This document shows, piece after piece, positions 35,762 to 43,039 of a stretch of 64,000 nt of DNA. Source of the stretch: Streptomyces spinoverrucosus (lineage in GTDB: Bacteria > Actinomycetota > Actinomycetes > Streptomycetales > Streptomycetaceae). The translations under genes and the position numbers were made by a program. The first letter of the stretch is position 1. Every line of letters starts with the position of its first letter. The DNA lies in the NCBI RefSeq assembly GCF_015712165.1, contig NZ_JADPZX010000001.1, forward strand, positions 1,054,001-1,118,000. The letters run 5' to 3'. The notes beneath the pieces were generated by a model that was not told the DNA's origin, made no database searches, and worked only from the letters and a program-made list of their open reading frames with translations.

Positions 35762-35803
35762 GGGGCCGCATTGTGCGGGCGGGCGGTGCGGCGGGGCAAA
35801 CCC

Positions 35804-36469
35804 TTATCCCGCGTGCCCGCTCTCGTCCACCGGGCGCCCGGTGGGTCCGCCCTCGCCCACGGGGGCGACCGTGGCGCCCGCCCAGGTCAGGGCCTTCCAG
35901 CCGTCGGCCGGGGAGCCTTCGAGGATCACGACACCGGTGTTGTCGAGGGGGTGCGCGGCGGCGAAGGCCACGTCGACGTTGTCGGCGCGGGCGGCCGTCC
36001 ACATCCGGATCGCGGCGCCGTGGCTGACCATGGCGACGGTCCCGGCGCCACTGTCGGCGGCCTCCGCGACCACGGCGTCGTACCGCGCGAGCGCCTCCGC
36101 GCCGCTCTCCCCGCCCGGCATCCGCAGGGCGGTCTCCCCGGCCGCCCAGGCGAAGGCGATCCGCATGTACTCCTCGCCGCGCGCCGAGTCGCCCGGCAGC
36201 ATCTCCAGGTCGCCCGCCGACAGCTCACGGATGCCGTCACGCACGATGACGTCGAGGCCGCGGGCCGCGGCGAGCGGCGCGGCGGTGAGCTGGGTGCGCA
36301 CGAGCGTGGAGGCGTAGACCGCCTCGATGTCCTCGTCGGCGAGCGCGGCCGGCAGGGCGGCCGCCTGGCGTTCGCCGAGTTCGGTCAGGCCCGGTCCGGG
36401 GACGGCGGTGTCCAGCAAGTAGGCGACGTTGGACGGGGTCTGGCCGTGGCGGACGAGCAGCAGGCGCAT
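35804..36469 (-). CDS. Histidine phosphatase family protein
   Basis: 221-residue enzyme of the phosphoglycerate-mutase-like superfamily. The catalytic LLVRHGQTPSNVAYLL holds the phospho-accepting His at residue 8. Arg is in VYASTLVRTQLTAAPL, Glu in GIRELSAGDLEML, and the second His in AMVSHGAAIRMW. ATG 36469 has GGAGGAA 9 bp upstream. The substrate is undefined (sugar phosphates or nucleotides in relatives). A SigB-type promoter lies 60-80 bp upstream, inside the start of the divergent PAP2 gene. Confidence 0.92.
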   Translation of the reverse strand: MRLLLVRHGQTPSNVAYLLDTAVPGPGLTELGERQAAALPAALADEDIEAVYASTLVRTQLTAAPLAAARGLDVIVRDGIRELSAGDLEMLPGDSARGEEYMRIAFAWAAGETALRMPGGESGAEALARYDAVVAEAADSGAGTVAMVSHGAAIRMWTAARADNVDVAFAAAHPLDNTGVVILEGSPADGWKALTWAGATVAPVGEGGPTGRPVDESGHAG

Positions 36470-36527
36470 CGATGTGTTCCTCCGAGTGCCGGTCACCACC
36501 GGCCGGACAGAAAACGGCCACTTCAGG

Positions 36528-36553
36528 GTACCCGCCCCTACATGAGCCCAGAC
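36528..36553 (-). promoter_or_regulatory. SigB-like promoter of the histidine phosphatase
   Basis: On the minus strand GTCT (36553-36550), 16 bp, GGGTAC (36533-36528), within the GNNT-N14-16-GGGTA(C/T) rule. The GGGTACCC palindrome also reads rightwards, but without a matching -35. Confidence 0.5.
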
Positions 36554-38038
36554 GTCGACCTCACCGTCCCGAAACCCGGCCGCCACGTCCTGCGCGAGCG
36601 GCTGCTCGCGCTGGACTGCCGGCTGTTCGAGTTCGCCGCCCAACGGCACTGGCCCGCCGCCGAACCCGTCCTGCCCAGGCTGAGCCGCAGCGCCAACCAC
36701 GGTCTGCTGTGGTTCGCGACCGCCGGCGTCATCGCGGCCAGCCGCACCCCGAGGGCCCGCCGGGCCGCCGCACGCGGTGTGGCCTCCCTCGCCCTGGCCT
36801 CGGCCACCATCAACACCATCGGCAAGCGCAGCGTGCGCCGCTCGCGCCCGGTCCTCGACCCCGTGCCGGCCGTCCGCCATCTGAAGCGGCAGCCGATCAC
36901 CACGTCGTTCCCGTCCGGCCACTCCGCCTCGGCCGCGGCCTTCGCGGCCGGCGTGGCCATGGAGTCCCCGACCTGGGGAGCCGTCGTCGCCCCGGTGGCG
37001 TTCTCGGTGGCCATGTCGCGCGTCTACACCGGCGTCCACTTCCCGAGCGACGTGCTGGCGGGCGCGGCCCTCGGCGTGGGTGCCGCGTTGGCGGTACGGG
37101 GGCTGGTGCCGACCCGCGACCAGGTCGCCCTGCCGCCCCGGCCGCGCGCCGACGCCCCGGCGCTGCCCGAGGGCGAGGGGCTGGTCGTCGTCGCCAACAC
37201 GGCGGCGGGCAGTTCCGACCGGGTGCGGGCGCTGCGCGACGCGCTGCCCCGGGCGGAGGTCGTGGAGTGCGTGCCGGAGGACGTGCCGGACGAGTTGGAG
37301 AAGGCGGCCGCCCGGGCCCGGGTGCTCGGTGTGTGCGGCGGCGACGGCACGGTGAACGCGGCCGCCGAGATCGCCCTGCGCCGTCGTCTGCCGCTCGCCG
37401 TGCTGCCCGGTGGCACGCTCAACCACTTCGCGTACGACCTTGGTGTGGAGGACGTCCGGGCGCTGGCCCGATCAGTTCAGGAGGGGCACACGGTCCGGGT
37501 GGACGTCGGCCGGTTCCGCTGCGGCGAGAAGTGGGGCGTCTTCGTGAACACGTGCAGCCTGGGCGTCTATCCGGAGCTGGTGCGTGAGCGGGACCGCTGG
37601 TCGCACCGGATCGGCAGCTGGCCCGCCGGGGTGCTGGCGGCGCTGCGTGTCCTGCGCGCCGACCGGCATCCGCTGGAGGCCGAACTCGGCGGCCGGGCAC
37701 GGCCGTTGTGGCTGCTGTTCGCGGGGAACGGCACCTACCACCGGATGGGGCTCGCGCCGGCCCGCCGTATGGACCTCGCGGACGGGCAGCTCGACGTGCG
37801 GGTCGTGCACGGCGGCCGGGGTCCGGCGCTGCGGCTGCTCGCCGCCGCCCTCGCCGGCCCGCTGACCCGCTCCCCCGCCCACGCCGCCGTCCAGGTCCGC
37901 CGGCTGCGGCTGTCCGGCGTCGCCCCGGGCACGCTCCTCGCCTACGACGGCGAGGTCACCGAGGTGGAAGGCGAGGTGACGCTGGAGAAGGAGCCGGAGG
38001 CGCTGGTGGTCTACCGGCCGCTCCCCCAGCAGAACTGA
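36542..38038 (+). CDS. PAP2 phosphatase-diacylglycerol kinase fusion protein
   Basis: 498-residue bifunctional lipid enzyme. Residues about 15-205: a PAP2 domain with membrane helices and the three phosphatase motifs KRSVRRSRP, SFPSGHSASAAAFAAG and SRVYTGVHFPSDVLAG. Residues about 215-495: a DAGK/sphingosine-kinase-like catalytic domain with VVANTAAGSS, CGGDGTVNAAAEIAL and LPGGTLNHFAYDLG. It would dephosphorylate and phosphorylate lipid or polyprenol substrates at the membrane. This fusion is common in actinobacteria. The ATG at 36542 has no clear Shine-Dalgarno. Confidence 0.93.
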   Translation: MSPDVDLTVPKPGRHVLRERLLALDCRLFEFAAQRHWPAAEPVLPRLSRSANHGLLWFATAGVIAASRTPRARRAAARGVASLALASATINTIGKRSVRRSRPVLDPVPAVRHLKRQPITTSFPSGHSASAAAFAAGVAMESPTWGAVVAPVAFSVAMSRVYTGVHFPSDVLAGAALGVGAALAVRGLVPTRDQVALPPRPRADAPALPEGEGLVVVANTAAGSSDRVRALRDALPRAEVVECVPEDVPDELEKAAARARVLGVCGGDGTVNAAAEIALRRRLPLAVLPGGTLNHFAYDLGVEDVRALARSVQEGHTVRVDVGRFRCGEKWGVFVNTCSLGVYPELVRERDRWSHRIGSWPAGVLAALRVLRADRHPLEAELGGRARPLWLLFAGNGTYHRMGLAPARRMDLADGQLDVRVVHGGRGPALRLLAAALAGPLTRSPAHAAVQVRRLRLSGVAPGTLLAYDGEVTEVEGEVTLEKEPEALVVYRPLPQQN

Positions 38039-38140
38039 CACTCAGTCAGTCCATATGGCAGAACACTCTGTCTCACCATTCGGCCAGCGCGTACGTTGAG
38101 CGTGGGACGTGGAACCGGTCCGACGAGAAGGGGTACCGCC

Positions 38141-38962
38141 ATGCCGAAAGCGCAGGAGACCGCCGTCTACACGCACGGGCACCACGAGTCCGTGCTGCGT
38201 TCGCACATCTGGCGGACCGCCGCCAATTCGGCGGCGTACCTCCTCGGCTCGCTGAAGCCGCGCATGCGGATCCTGGACATCGGCTGCGGGCCCGGCACCA
38301 TCACCGCCGACCTGGCCGCACTGGTCCCGGACGGGCACGTCACCGGCGTCGACCGGGCGCCGGAGATCCTGGACCGGGCGCGCGCCACGGCCATGGACCG
38401 GGGACTGACCAACGTGGACTTCGCGGTCGCCGACGTGCACGCCCTGGACTTCCCCGACGACACGTTCTGCGTGGTCCACGCCCACCAGGTGCTCCAGCAC
38501 GTCGGCGACCCGGTGCAGGCGCTGCGCGAGATGAAGCGGGTGACGAGGCCGGGCGGGCTGATCGCCGCCCGCGACGGGGACTACGCCGCGATGACCTGGT
38601 ACCCCGGCTCACCCGGCCTGGACGACTGGCTGGAGCTGTACCGGCGGGTGGCCCGCGCCAACGGGGGTGAGCCGGACGCGGGGCGGCGGCTGAAGGCCTG
38701 GGCGCTGCGGGCGGGGCTCACCGACGTCACGGCCACGTCGAGCACCTGGACCTTCGCGGCGCCGGACGAGCGGGAGTGGTGGAGCGGCCTGTGGGCGGAC
38801 CGCACCCTGGCGTCCGCCTACGCGCGGCAGGCCACCGAGGGCGGTCATGCCACCGAGGAACAGTTGCGGGCCATGGCTCGGGCGTGGCGGGAGTGGGGGA
38901 AAGCGGCCGACGGCTGGTTCGGCGTTCTGCACGGAGAAATTCTGTGCCGCAAGGAAGGCTGA
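38141..38962 (+). CDS. UbiE-like class I methyltransferase
   Basis: 273 residues. Motif I is RILDIGCGPGTITADLA, followed by VTGVDRAPEILDRA, VADVHALDFPDDTFCVVHAHQVLQHV and RVTRPGGLIAARDGD, a Methyltransf_11/25 enzyme. The ATG at 38141 has GAGAAGGGG 8 bp upstream; an upstream GTG in frame lacks similarity. The C-terminal half carries conserved WWSGLWADRTL and AREWGKAADGWF-like sequence seen in actinobacterial homologues. The acceptor substrate is unknown. Confidence 0.88.
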   Translation: MPKAQETAVYTHGHHESVLRSHIWRTAANSAAYLLGSLKPRMRILDIGCGPGTITADLAALVPDGHVTGVDRAPEILDRARATAMDRGLTNVDFAVADVHALDFPDDTFCVVHAHQVLQHVGDPVQALREMKRVTRPGGLIAARDGDYAAMTWYPGSPGLDDWLELYRRVARANGGEPDAGRRLKAWALRAGLTDVTATSSTWTFAAPDEREWWSGLWADRTLASAYARQATEGGHATEEQLRAMARAWREWGKAADGWFGVLHGEILCRKEG

Positions 38963-39001
38963 AAAAGCGATTTCGGGAAACTCGGTCGGCAGGAGGTCAT
39001 T

Positions 39002-39172
39002 ATGGTTCCCATCCTGCTCGTACTGCTTCTCGTACTCATTCTCTTCGGCGCCGGATTCGCCGTCGAGGTGCTCTGGTACATCGCCATCGCGGTGCTGGTC
39101 CTGTGGCTCCTGGGTTTCCTGCTTCGTGGCACGACCGCGGGCGGTGGCAGGGGACGCTGGTACCGGTGGTGA
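39002..39172 (+). CDS. Small hydrophobic membrane protein
   Basis: 56 residues, MVPILLVLLLVLILFGAGF then VEVLWYIAIAVLVLWLLGFL, two hydrophobic stretches with a basic RGRWYRW end. It resembles the small hydrophobic (lmo0937/DUF5670-like) proteins of bacteria. AGGAGG precedes the ATG by 6 bp, which makes translation likely. It follows the methyltransferase by 39 bp and converges with the gas-vesicle operon. Function unknown. Confidence 0.75.
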   Translation: MVPILLVLLLVLILFGAGFAVEVLWYIAIAVLVLWLLGFLLRGTTAGGGRGRWYRW

Positions 39173-39186
39173 ACTGCCCCGGGGTC

Positions 39187-39471
39187 TCACTCCCGGGGCA
39201 GCAGAGGTCCGAGCGGCCCGAGGTCCAGATTCAGGTCCTCGGGCCGCAGTCCGTAGCGCTCACGCAGCTCGGTCATACGGTCGTCGAGGAGCATCAGCGT
39301 GAGCCCGATCCGCTCCTCCTGCTCCTCGCTCAGGTCGCCCTCGTCGAACCGGCGCAGCGCCTGCCGCTCCATCAGCTGGCGTAGCAGCTCCACCACGGTC
39401 AGGACGAGTTTGACCAGGTCACGTTCGACCGTGTCGGGCTCCAGTTCGAGTCGGTTGCGGGGAGCTGTCAC
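39187..39471 (-). CDS. gvpK: Gas vesicle protein GvpK
   Basis: 94-residue GvpK, needed for vesicle assembly in characterised clusters. It holds the family core VERDLVKLVLTVVELLRQLMERQALRRFDEGDL (first residues VERDLVKLVLTVVELLRQL) and LTLMLLDDRMTELRERYGL. The GTG at 39471 overlaps the gvpS stop by 4 bp. It is the last gene of the leftward operon. Confidence 0.95.
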   Translation of the reverse strand: MTAPRNRLELEPDTVERDLVKLVLTVVELLRQLMERQALRRFDEGDLSEEQEERIGLTLMLLDDRMTELRERYGLRPEDLNLDLGPLGPLLPRE

Positions 39472-39656
39472 GTCGAATCACCCCAGGGGGCCGGCACCTG
39501 TGCGTTCACGGAGCTGATCAGTGCGTTGAGGTCGATGCGGACGAGGTCGACGTCCGCGATGCGCAGGGTGACATCGCCGGTGATCACCACACCGCCGGCC
39601 AGCAGCCGGTCGAGCAGGTCCACCAGGGCGATCTCACGGCGTTCGATCACCGTCAC
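39468..39656 (-). CDS. gvpS: Small GvpA/GvpJ-type protein GvpS
   Basis: 62-residue gas-vesicle shell-related protein: ALVDLLDRLLAGGVVITGD, VTLRIADVDLVRIDLNALIS, the helix-strand-strand core of the GvpA superfamily, with a short tail. Both ends overlap neighbours by 4 bp (GTGA at 39656 with gvpL and at the stop with gvpK), so translation is coupled. It probably caps or nucleates vesicles, not the bulk shell. Confidence 0.93.
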   Translation of the reverse strand: MTVIERREIALVDLLDRLLAGGVVITGDVTLRIADVDLVRIDLNALISSVNAQVPAPWGDST

Positions 39657-40459
39657 GGCTTTTCCCCCGCGAAGGAATAGGCCGCCCAGGGGCCGGTGAG
39701 TTCCACCCGGATTCCCGGCATCTCGCCCTTCGTACGATCCACGATCTCCACGAACTCCTCGGACTGGGCGCGCGGCACCAGATAGGCCGCGTTCAGCACA
39801 TTGCGGCCCGAGGCACCGGACAGCTGAGCGCTCTGGGGCGCGTGCAGCCGCGAGTCCTCGGCGTGCGAGGCGAGCCTTTCGTGCAGCCGGTCCGCGAAGT
39901 CCTCGGCTTTCCTGAGGCCCGACTCGCGTTCTTTGACGCTCTGGCTGCGGCGGCGCAAATAGTCCCGTCCGGACATGGCCTTTCCGGCCACCCACCCGTT
40001 TTCCGCATCCGGGCCCTGCGCGGTTTCCCCGGATTCCACGGATTCCGCAGATTCCGCGGCCGCCGATTCGGCGTACACCTTCACGCCCCATTCCACCCGG
40101 CCCGTCAGCCGGTCCAGAGTGCGCAGGAAATCGCCCTCGCGGGCCTCCAGCATCATCCGTACGCCGCTGTCGTCGCGGAAGACCGTGCCCAGCCGGAGGG
40201 GCAGCGGCGTCGTCACCGTGGTGAGCGCGTCGATCACGCCCTGGTGGGCCCGGGCCGTGGCGGTGAGCCAGTCGAGGTCCTCCAGATGGGCGCGCAGCGG
40301 CTCCTCGGCGAAGTCCCGCTCCGGCACCGTACTGACCACCGCGATCAGGCCGCGGTGGTGCAGCAGCTTGGGCGGCGCGCCGGCCACGCCGGTCAGCTGG
40401 GACTGCAGGGCCGCGTCGAAGGGGCGGCAGACGGCGTACACGTACCGCAGTCCGGTCAT
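39653..40459 (-). CDS. gvpL: Gas vesicle protein GvpL (GvpL/GvpF family)
   Basis: 268 residues beginning MTGLRYVYAVCRPFDAALQS, with LIAVVSTVPERDFAEEPLRAH, the PLPLRLGTVFRDD signature, and a C-terminal NVLNAAYLVPRAQSEEFVEI followed by LTGPWAAYSFAGE. A low-complexity Ser/Glu insert (AESAAAESAESVESGE) lies in the middle. GGAGGAG precedes the ATG at 40459, which overlaps the gvpJ stop (ATGA). It is an accessory assembly protein. Confidence 0.94.
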   Translation of the reverse strand: MTGLRYVYAVCRPFDAALQSQLTGVAGAPPKLLHHRGLIAVVSTVPERDFAEEPLRAHLEDLDWLTATARAHQGVIDALTTVTTPLPLRLGTVFRDDSGVRMMLEAREGDFLRTLDRLTGRVEWGVKVYAESAAAESAESVESGETAQGPDAENGWVAGKAMSGRDYLRRRSQSVKERESGLRKAEDFADRLHERLASHAEDSRLHAPQSAQLSGASGRNVLNAAYLVPRAQSEEFVEIVDRTKGEMPGIRVELTGPWAAYSFAGEKP

Positions 40460-40782
40460 GGGCTCTCCTCCTGTGCGCGGCCGGTCTCCAGCGCCGCCAG
40501 CCGCTCGCGCAACTCGGCGTTCTCCCGGGCGAGTTCCTTGCGGCGAGCGCCCGACGACAGGGCCGGGTCGTCCTCCCACCAGTCGATGCCCATCTCCTTC
40601 GCCTTGTCGACGGAGGCGACGATGAGCCGCAGCTTGATGGTGAGCAGTTCGATGTCGAGCAGGTTGATCCGGATGTCGCCGGCGATGACGACGCCCTTGT
40701 CGAGCACCCGTTCCAGGATGTCGGCGAGGTTGGCGCCCCCGTCGTGGCCGTAGGGCTCGGGCAGGCGGCTCGGTGACGTCAT
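40456..40782 (-). CDS. gvpJ: Gas vesicle protein GvpJ
   Basis: 108 residues. The GvpA-like core (about 17-68) reads NLADILERVLDKGVVIAGDI and INLLDIELLTIKLRLIVASV, then a charged coiled-coil-like tail RRKELARENAELRERLAALE. A minor shell or cap protein in the family. The ATG at 40782 overlaps the gvpZ stop by 4 bp. Confidence 0.94.
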   Translation of the reverse strand: MTSPSRLPEPYGHDGGANLADILERVLDKGVVIAGDIRINLLDIELLTIKLRLIVASVDKAKEMGIDWWEDDPALSSGARRKELARENAELRERLAALETGRAQEESP

Positions 40783-41864
40783 CGACGGCTCCGGGCGTCG
40801 GCGTACTCGTCCCGGTACTCGTCGTCGATCTCCTCAGGCTCCTCTGTCTCCTCAGGCTCCTCGAGTTCGTCGGTCTCCTTCTCCGGTCCGGGTTCCCCTT
40901 CCGCGCGGGGTTCCTCGTCCTCGTAGTCCTCTTCCGGCTCCTCTTCGTACTCCTCGTACCCGCCGTCCTCGTCCTCGGCGCCCTCCTCCTCGGCGAGCGC
41001 CTCGTCATGGCCGTGTACGACCTCGCCGTCGCGGATCTCCCCGCGCCAGCCGTCCTCCGCCTCGCCCCTGAGGGTGATGTGGCGGGCGAAGTTCTTCAGG
41101 TCGAGCCGGGCCCGGCGGCCCTGGGCCCGCCAGAGGTTGCCGGTCTTCTCGAACAGGCCCTTCGGGTAGTACTCGATCACCAGCAGGACCCGGGTGAGGT
41201 TGTCGGCGAGCCGGTGGAAGGAGACGACGCCCTTGGTGGTGCCCTTGGCGCCTTCCGAGGTCCAGGCGATCCGGTCGTCGGGGACCTGTTCGGTGGTGTG
41301 GGCCTTCCAGCTGCGGTTGGACCAGAAGACCTTCAGCTGCCAGTCCGAGGTGGTGTCGTCGGCGCGCTCGGCGCTCTTGACGCCCTTGGCGAAGGTGCTG
41401 AAGTCCTGGTAGCGGGTCCACTGGTCGTAGGCGGTGCGCAGTGGTACGCCCACGTCGACGTACTCGATGATCACGGTGGGCCGGTGACCGGAGCCGCCCT
41501 TGCGTCCGCCCTTGCCGCCGGTCAGGTTCTTCAGCGCGCCGACCACGTTGTCCTTGGCCCGCGAGGCGCCGAGCTCCAGCGCCGAGCGGACGGGGCCCTT
41601 GCCCTCGGCGAGCTTGCGGCCGCCGTCGAGCGCGAGTCGCGCGAACCCGGGGCTGCGGCCCTCGGCGATGTCGTTCAGCTTGCCAGTCGTCTCGCCGAGC
41701 CTGCGACCGAGGCCGGTGAGCAGCCGGGTGGCCTGCGCGGCCACGTACTCCTGGGCCTCCGCCTTCAGCCGCTCGGCGGCCTCACTGCGGGCCACGTCGG
41801 CCAGCGGATTGCCACCGGCCGCCCGGCCCGCCGTGGACCCCGCCGATCCGAGCGTCTCACTCAT
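40779..41864 (-). CDS. gvpZ: Gas vesicle protein GvpZ (SRPBCC domain)
   Basis: 361-residue Streptomyces-type accessory protein. The N-terminus is MSETLGSAGSTAGRAAGGNP with a helical region to about residue 115. An SRPBCC/START-like domain follows (about 122-255), with VIIEYVDVGVPLRTAYDQW, FSTFAKGVKSAE and LIEYYPKGLFEKTGNLW-like sequence. The last 85 residues are almost all Glu/Asp (EEYEEEPEEDYEDEEP). The ATG at 41864 overlaps the third repeated mini-gene as ATGA. The first 14 codons are the parent sequence of the tandem units upstream. Its role in vesicle formation is not established. Confidence 0.88.
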   Translation of the reverse strand: MSETLGSAGSTAGRAAGGNPLADVARSEAAERLKAEAQEYVAAQATRLLTGLGRRLGETTGKLNDIAEGRSPGFARLALDGGRKLAEGKGPVRSALELGASRAKDNVVGALKNLTGGKGGRKGGSGHRPTVIIEYVDVGVPLRTAYDQWTRYQDFSTFAKGVKSAERADDTTSDWQLKVFWSNRSWKAHTTEQVPDDRIAWTSEGAKGTTKGVVSFHRLADNLTRVLLVIEYYPKGLFEKTGNLWRAQGRRARLDLKNFARHITLRGEAEDGWRGEIRDGEVVHGHDEALAEEEGAEDEDGGYEEYEEEPEEDYEDEEPRAEGEPGPEKETDELEEPEETEEPEEIDDEYRDEYADARSRR

Positions 41865-42007
41865 CGGTCACCGCCTCCTTTCAACACCCGAGCCGCACTC
41901 CGCGCGGAGGCCGCCTTATTCGCCGGGACGGCGTTGATGCAGGCCACGCCGACGAGCGGGGCGCCACGGCCCGCCGTGGACCCCGCCGATCCGAGCGTCT
42001 CGCTCAT
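41861..42007 (-). CDS. Repeated mini-gene 3, ends over the gvpZ start
   Basis: 48 residues, the same peptide but ending KGGGDR because the junction changes GAGTGATG to GACCGATGA. Its stop overlaps the gvpZ ATG as ATGA, so it delivers ribosomes to gvpZ. Confidence 0.6.
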   Translation of the reverse strand: MSETLGSAGSTAGRGAPLVGVACINAVPANKAASARSAARVLKGGGDR

Positions 42008-42150
42008 CACTCACCGCCTCCTTTCAACACCCGAGCCGCACTCCGCGCGGAAGCCGCCTTATTCGCCGGGACGGCGTTGATGCAGGCCACGCCGACGAGC
42101 GGGGCGCCACGGCCCGCCGTGGACCCCGCCGATCCGAGCGTCTCGCTCAT
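42007..42150 (-). CDS. Repeated mini-gene 2
   Basis: 47 residues with the same sequence as mini-gene 1, entered by TGATG from it and left by TGATG into mini-gene 3. It has its own AAAGGAGG. Confidence 0.6.
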   Translation of the reverse strand: MSETLGSAGSTAGRGAPLVGVACINAVPANKAASARSAARVLKGGGE

Positions 42151-42293
42151 CACTCACCGCCTCCTTTCAACACCCGAGCCGCACTCCGCGCGGAAGCCGC
42201 CTTATTCGCCGGGACGGCGTTGATGCAGGCCACGCCGACGAGCGGGGCGCCACGGCCCGCCGTGGACCCCGCCGATCCGAGCGTCTCGCTCAT
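42150..42293 (-). CDS. Repeated mini-gene 1, GvpZ-head/GvpY-tail-like peptide
   Basis: 47 residues. It opens with MSETLGSAGSTAGR, identical to the first 14 residues of GvpZ, then GAPLVGVACINAVPANK, and ends AASARSAARVLKGGGE, which resembles the GvpY end KSASARMPKGGGE. Its ATG shares one base with the gvpY TGA (TGATG), and AAAGGAGG lies 9 bp upstream, inside gvpY. One cysteine is present. There is no membrane segment or known motif. It may be translated by coupling; whether it is functional is unknown. Confidence 0.6.
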   Translation of the reverse strand: MSETLGSAGSTAGRGAPLVGVACINAVPANKAASARSAARVLKGGGE

Positions 42294-43039
42294 CACTCAC
42301 CGCCTCCTTTCGGCATCCGGGCCGAGGCCGACTTCCGAGCGGCGGTCCGCTTGGCCGCCGCCTTCTTCGCCGGGGCGGCCTTGCGCGCGGGCGCCTTCTT
42401 GGCGACCTTCTTCGCCGGGGCCTTCTTCGCCGGGGCCTTCTTCGCCGGGACCTTCTTCGCCGGGACCTTCTTCGCCGCGGCCGTCTTCGCGGTCGCCTTC
42501 TTCGCGGTCGCCTTCTTGGCCTCGGCCTTCTTGGCCGGGCGCTCCTTGGGGACCGCATTCTTACGGGCCGCCGCCCGGGGCTCCCCGACGTCCGGCTCGT
42601 CCGCGTACCGGTCTTCCCCGTCCGGCTCGTCCGCGTACCGGTCTTCCTCGTCCGGCTCGTCCGCGTACCCCTCTTCCTCCGGCTCCTCGTCGTCGTAGCC
42701 GAGGTCCCGCCGCTCCGGTACGACCCCGTTCAGCCGCTCCCGCACCCCGGCCGTCCGGTCGTGCAGGCGGTCGGCGAGTGTGTCGAGCTGCCGTTCCAGC
42801 AGGGCGCCCGTCGCCGCGCCGCCGACGCCCCGCAGGTCCTGGCGGAGCTGGTCGCCGAGCTCCTTGAACTGCGGGTTGTTCCGCAGCTGCCCGGACACCA
42901 GGTCCGCGAGCGCCCGCGGGCTCAGGTTCATCCGCTTGCCGGCGACGAGCGTGCCGACGGCGAACGCCAGTTTCATCTTCTTCGTCCGTCCGAGGACGTA
43001 TCCGGCCCCTACCGCGAGGCCCAGTCCCACTCGGTTCAT
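42293..43039 (-). CDS. gvpY: Gas vesicle protein GvpY, acidic and histone-H1-like tails
   Basis: 248 residues. The N-terminal part (1-115) starts MNRVGLGLAVGAGYVLGRTK and holds a helical region (LADLVSGQLRNNPQFKELG) typical of the Streptomyces gvp operon protein. An acidic stretch follows with three decapeptide repeats of the EDRYADEPDG kind (30-bp DNA repeats at 42591-42680). Then come about 90 residues of Lys/Ala/Pro repeats (AKKVPAKKAPAKK), like the tail of histone H1 and actinobacterial HupS-type proteins. The ATG overlaps the gvpG stop. The opposite charges could bind GvpZ's acidic tail, which is inference. Confidence 0.88.
   Translation of the reverse strand: MNRVGLGLAVGAGYVLGRTKKMKLAFAVGTLVAGKRMNLSPRALADLVSGQLRNNPQFKELGDQLRQDLRGVGGAATGALLERQLDTLADRLHDRTAGVRERLNGVVPERRDLGYDDEEPEEEGYADEPDEEDRYADEPDGEDRYADEPDVGEPRAAARKNAVPKERPAKKAEAKKATAKKATAKTAAAKKVPAKKVPAKKAPAKKAPAKKVAKKAPARKAAPAKKAAAKRTAARKSASARMPKGGGE

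Larger units (their letters stand above)
41861..42293 (-). repeat. Three 143-bp tandem units between gvpY and gvpZ
   Basis: Three units with exact 143-bp period (ATGs at 42293, 42150, 42007; the fourth ATG of the ladder is gvpZ at 41864). The repeats are nearly base-identical; the only internal difference I see is GGAGGCC versus GGAAGCC near 41909, plus the altered junction into gvpZ. The period equals 47 codons plus a stop minus one shared base, so each unit is a self-contained gene with AAAGGAGG 9 bp before the next ATG. Confidence 0.95.

Noticed and set aside
38131..38136. GGGTAC ahead of the methyltransferase at 38141 as a SigB promoter
   Set aside because: It is part of the Shine-Dalgarno region 4 bp from the ATG and has no GNNT at the right spacing.
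41861..42293. Possible CRISPR or integron-like array from the 143-bp repeats
   Set aside because: Units are identical end to end with no variable cassettes or attachment-site symmetry.
40773..42867. Rightward open frames with a repeated segment opposite the gvpZ/gvpY junction
   Set aside because: The repetition comes from the 143-bp units; the Shine-Dalgarno, start/stop overlaps and homology to GvpZ/GvpY are all on the minus strand.
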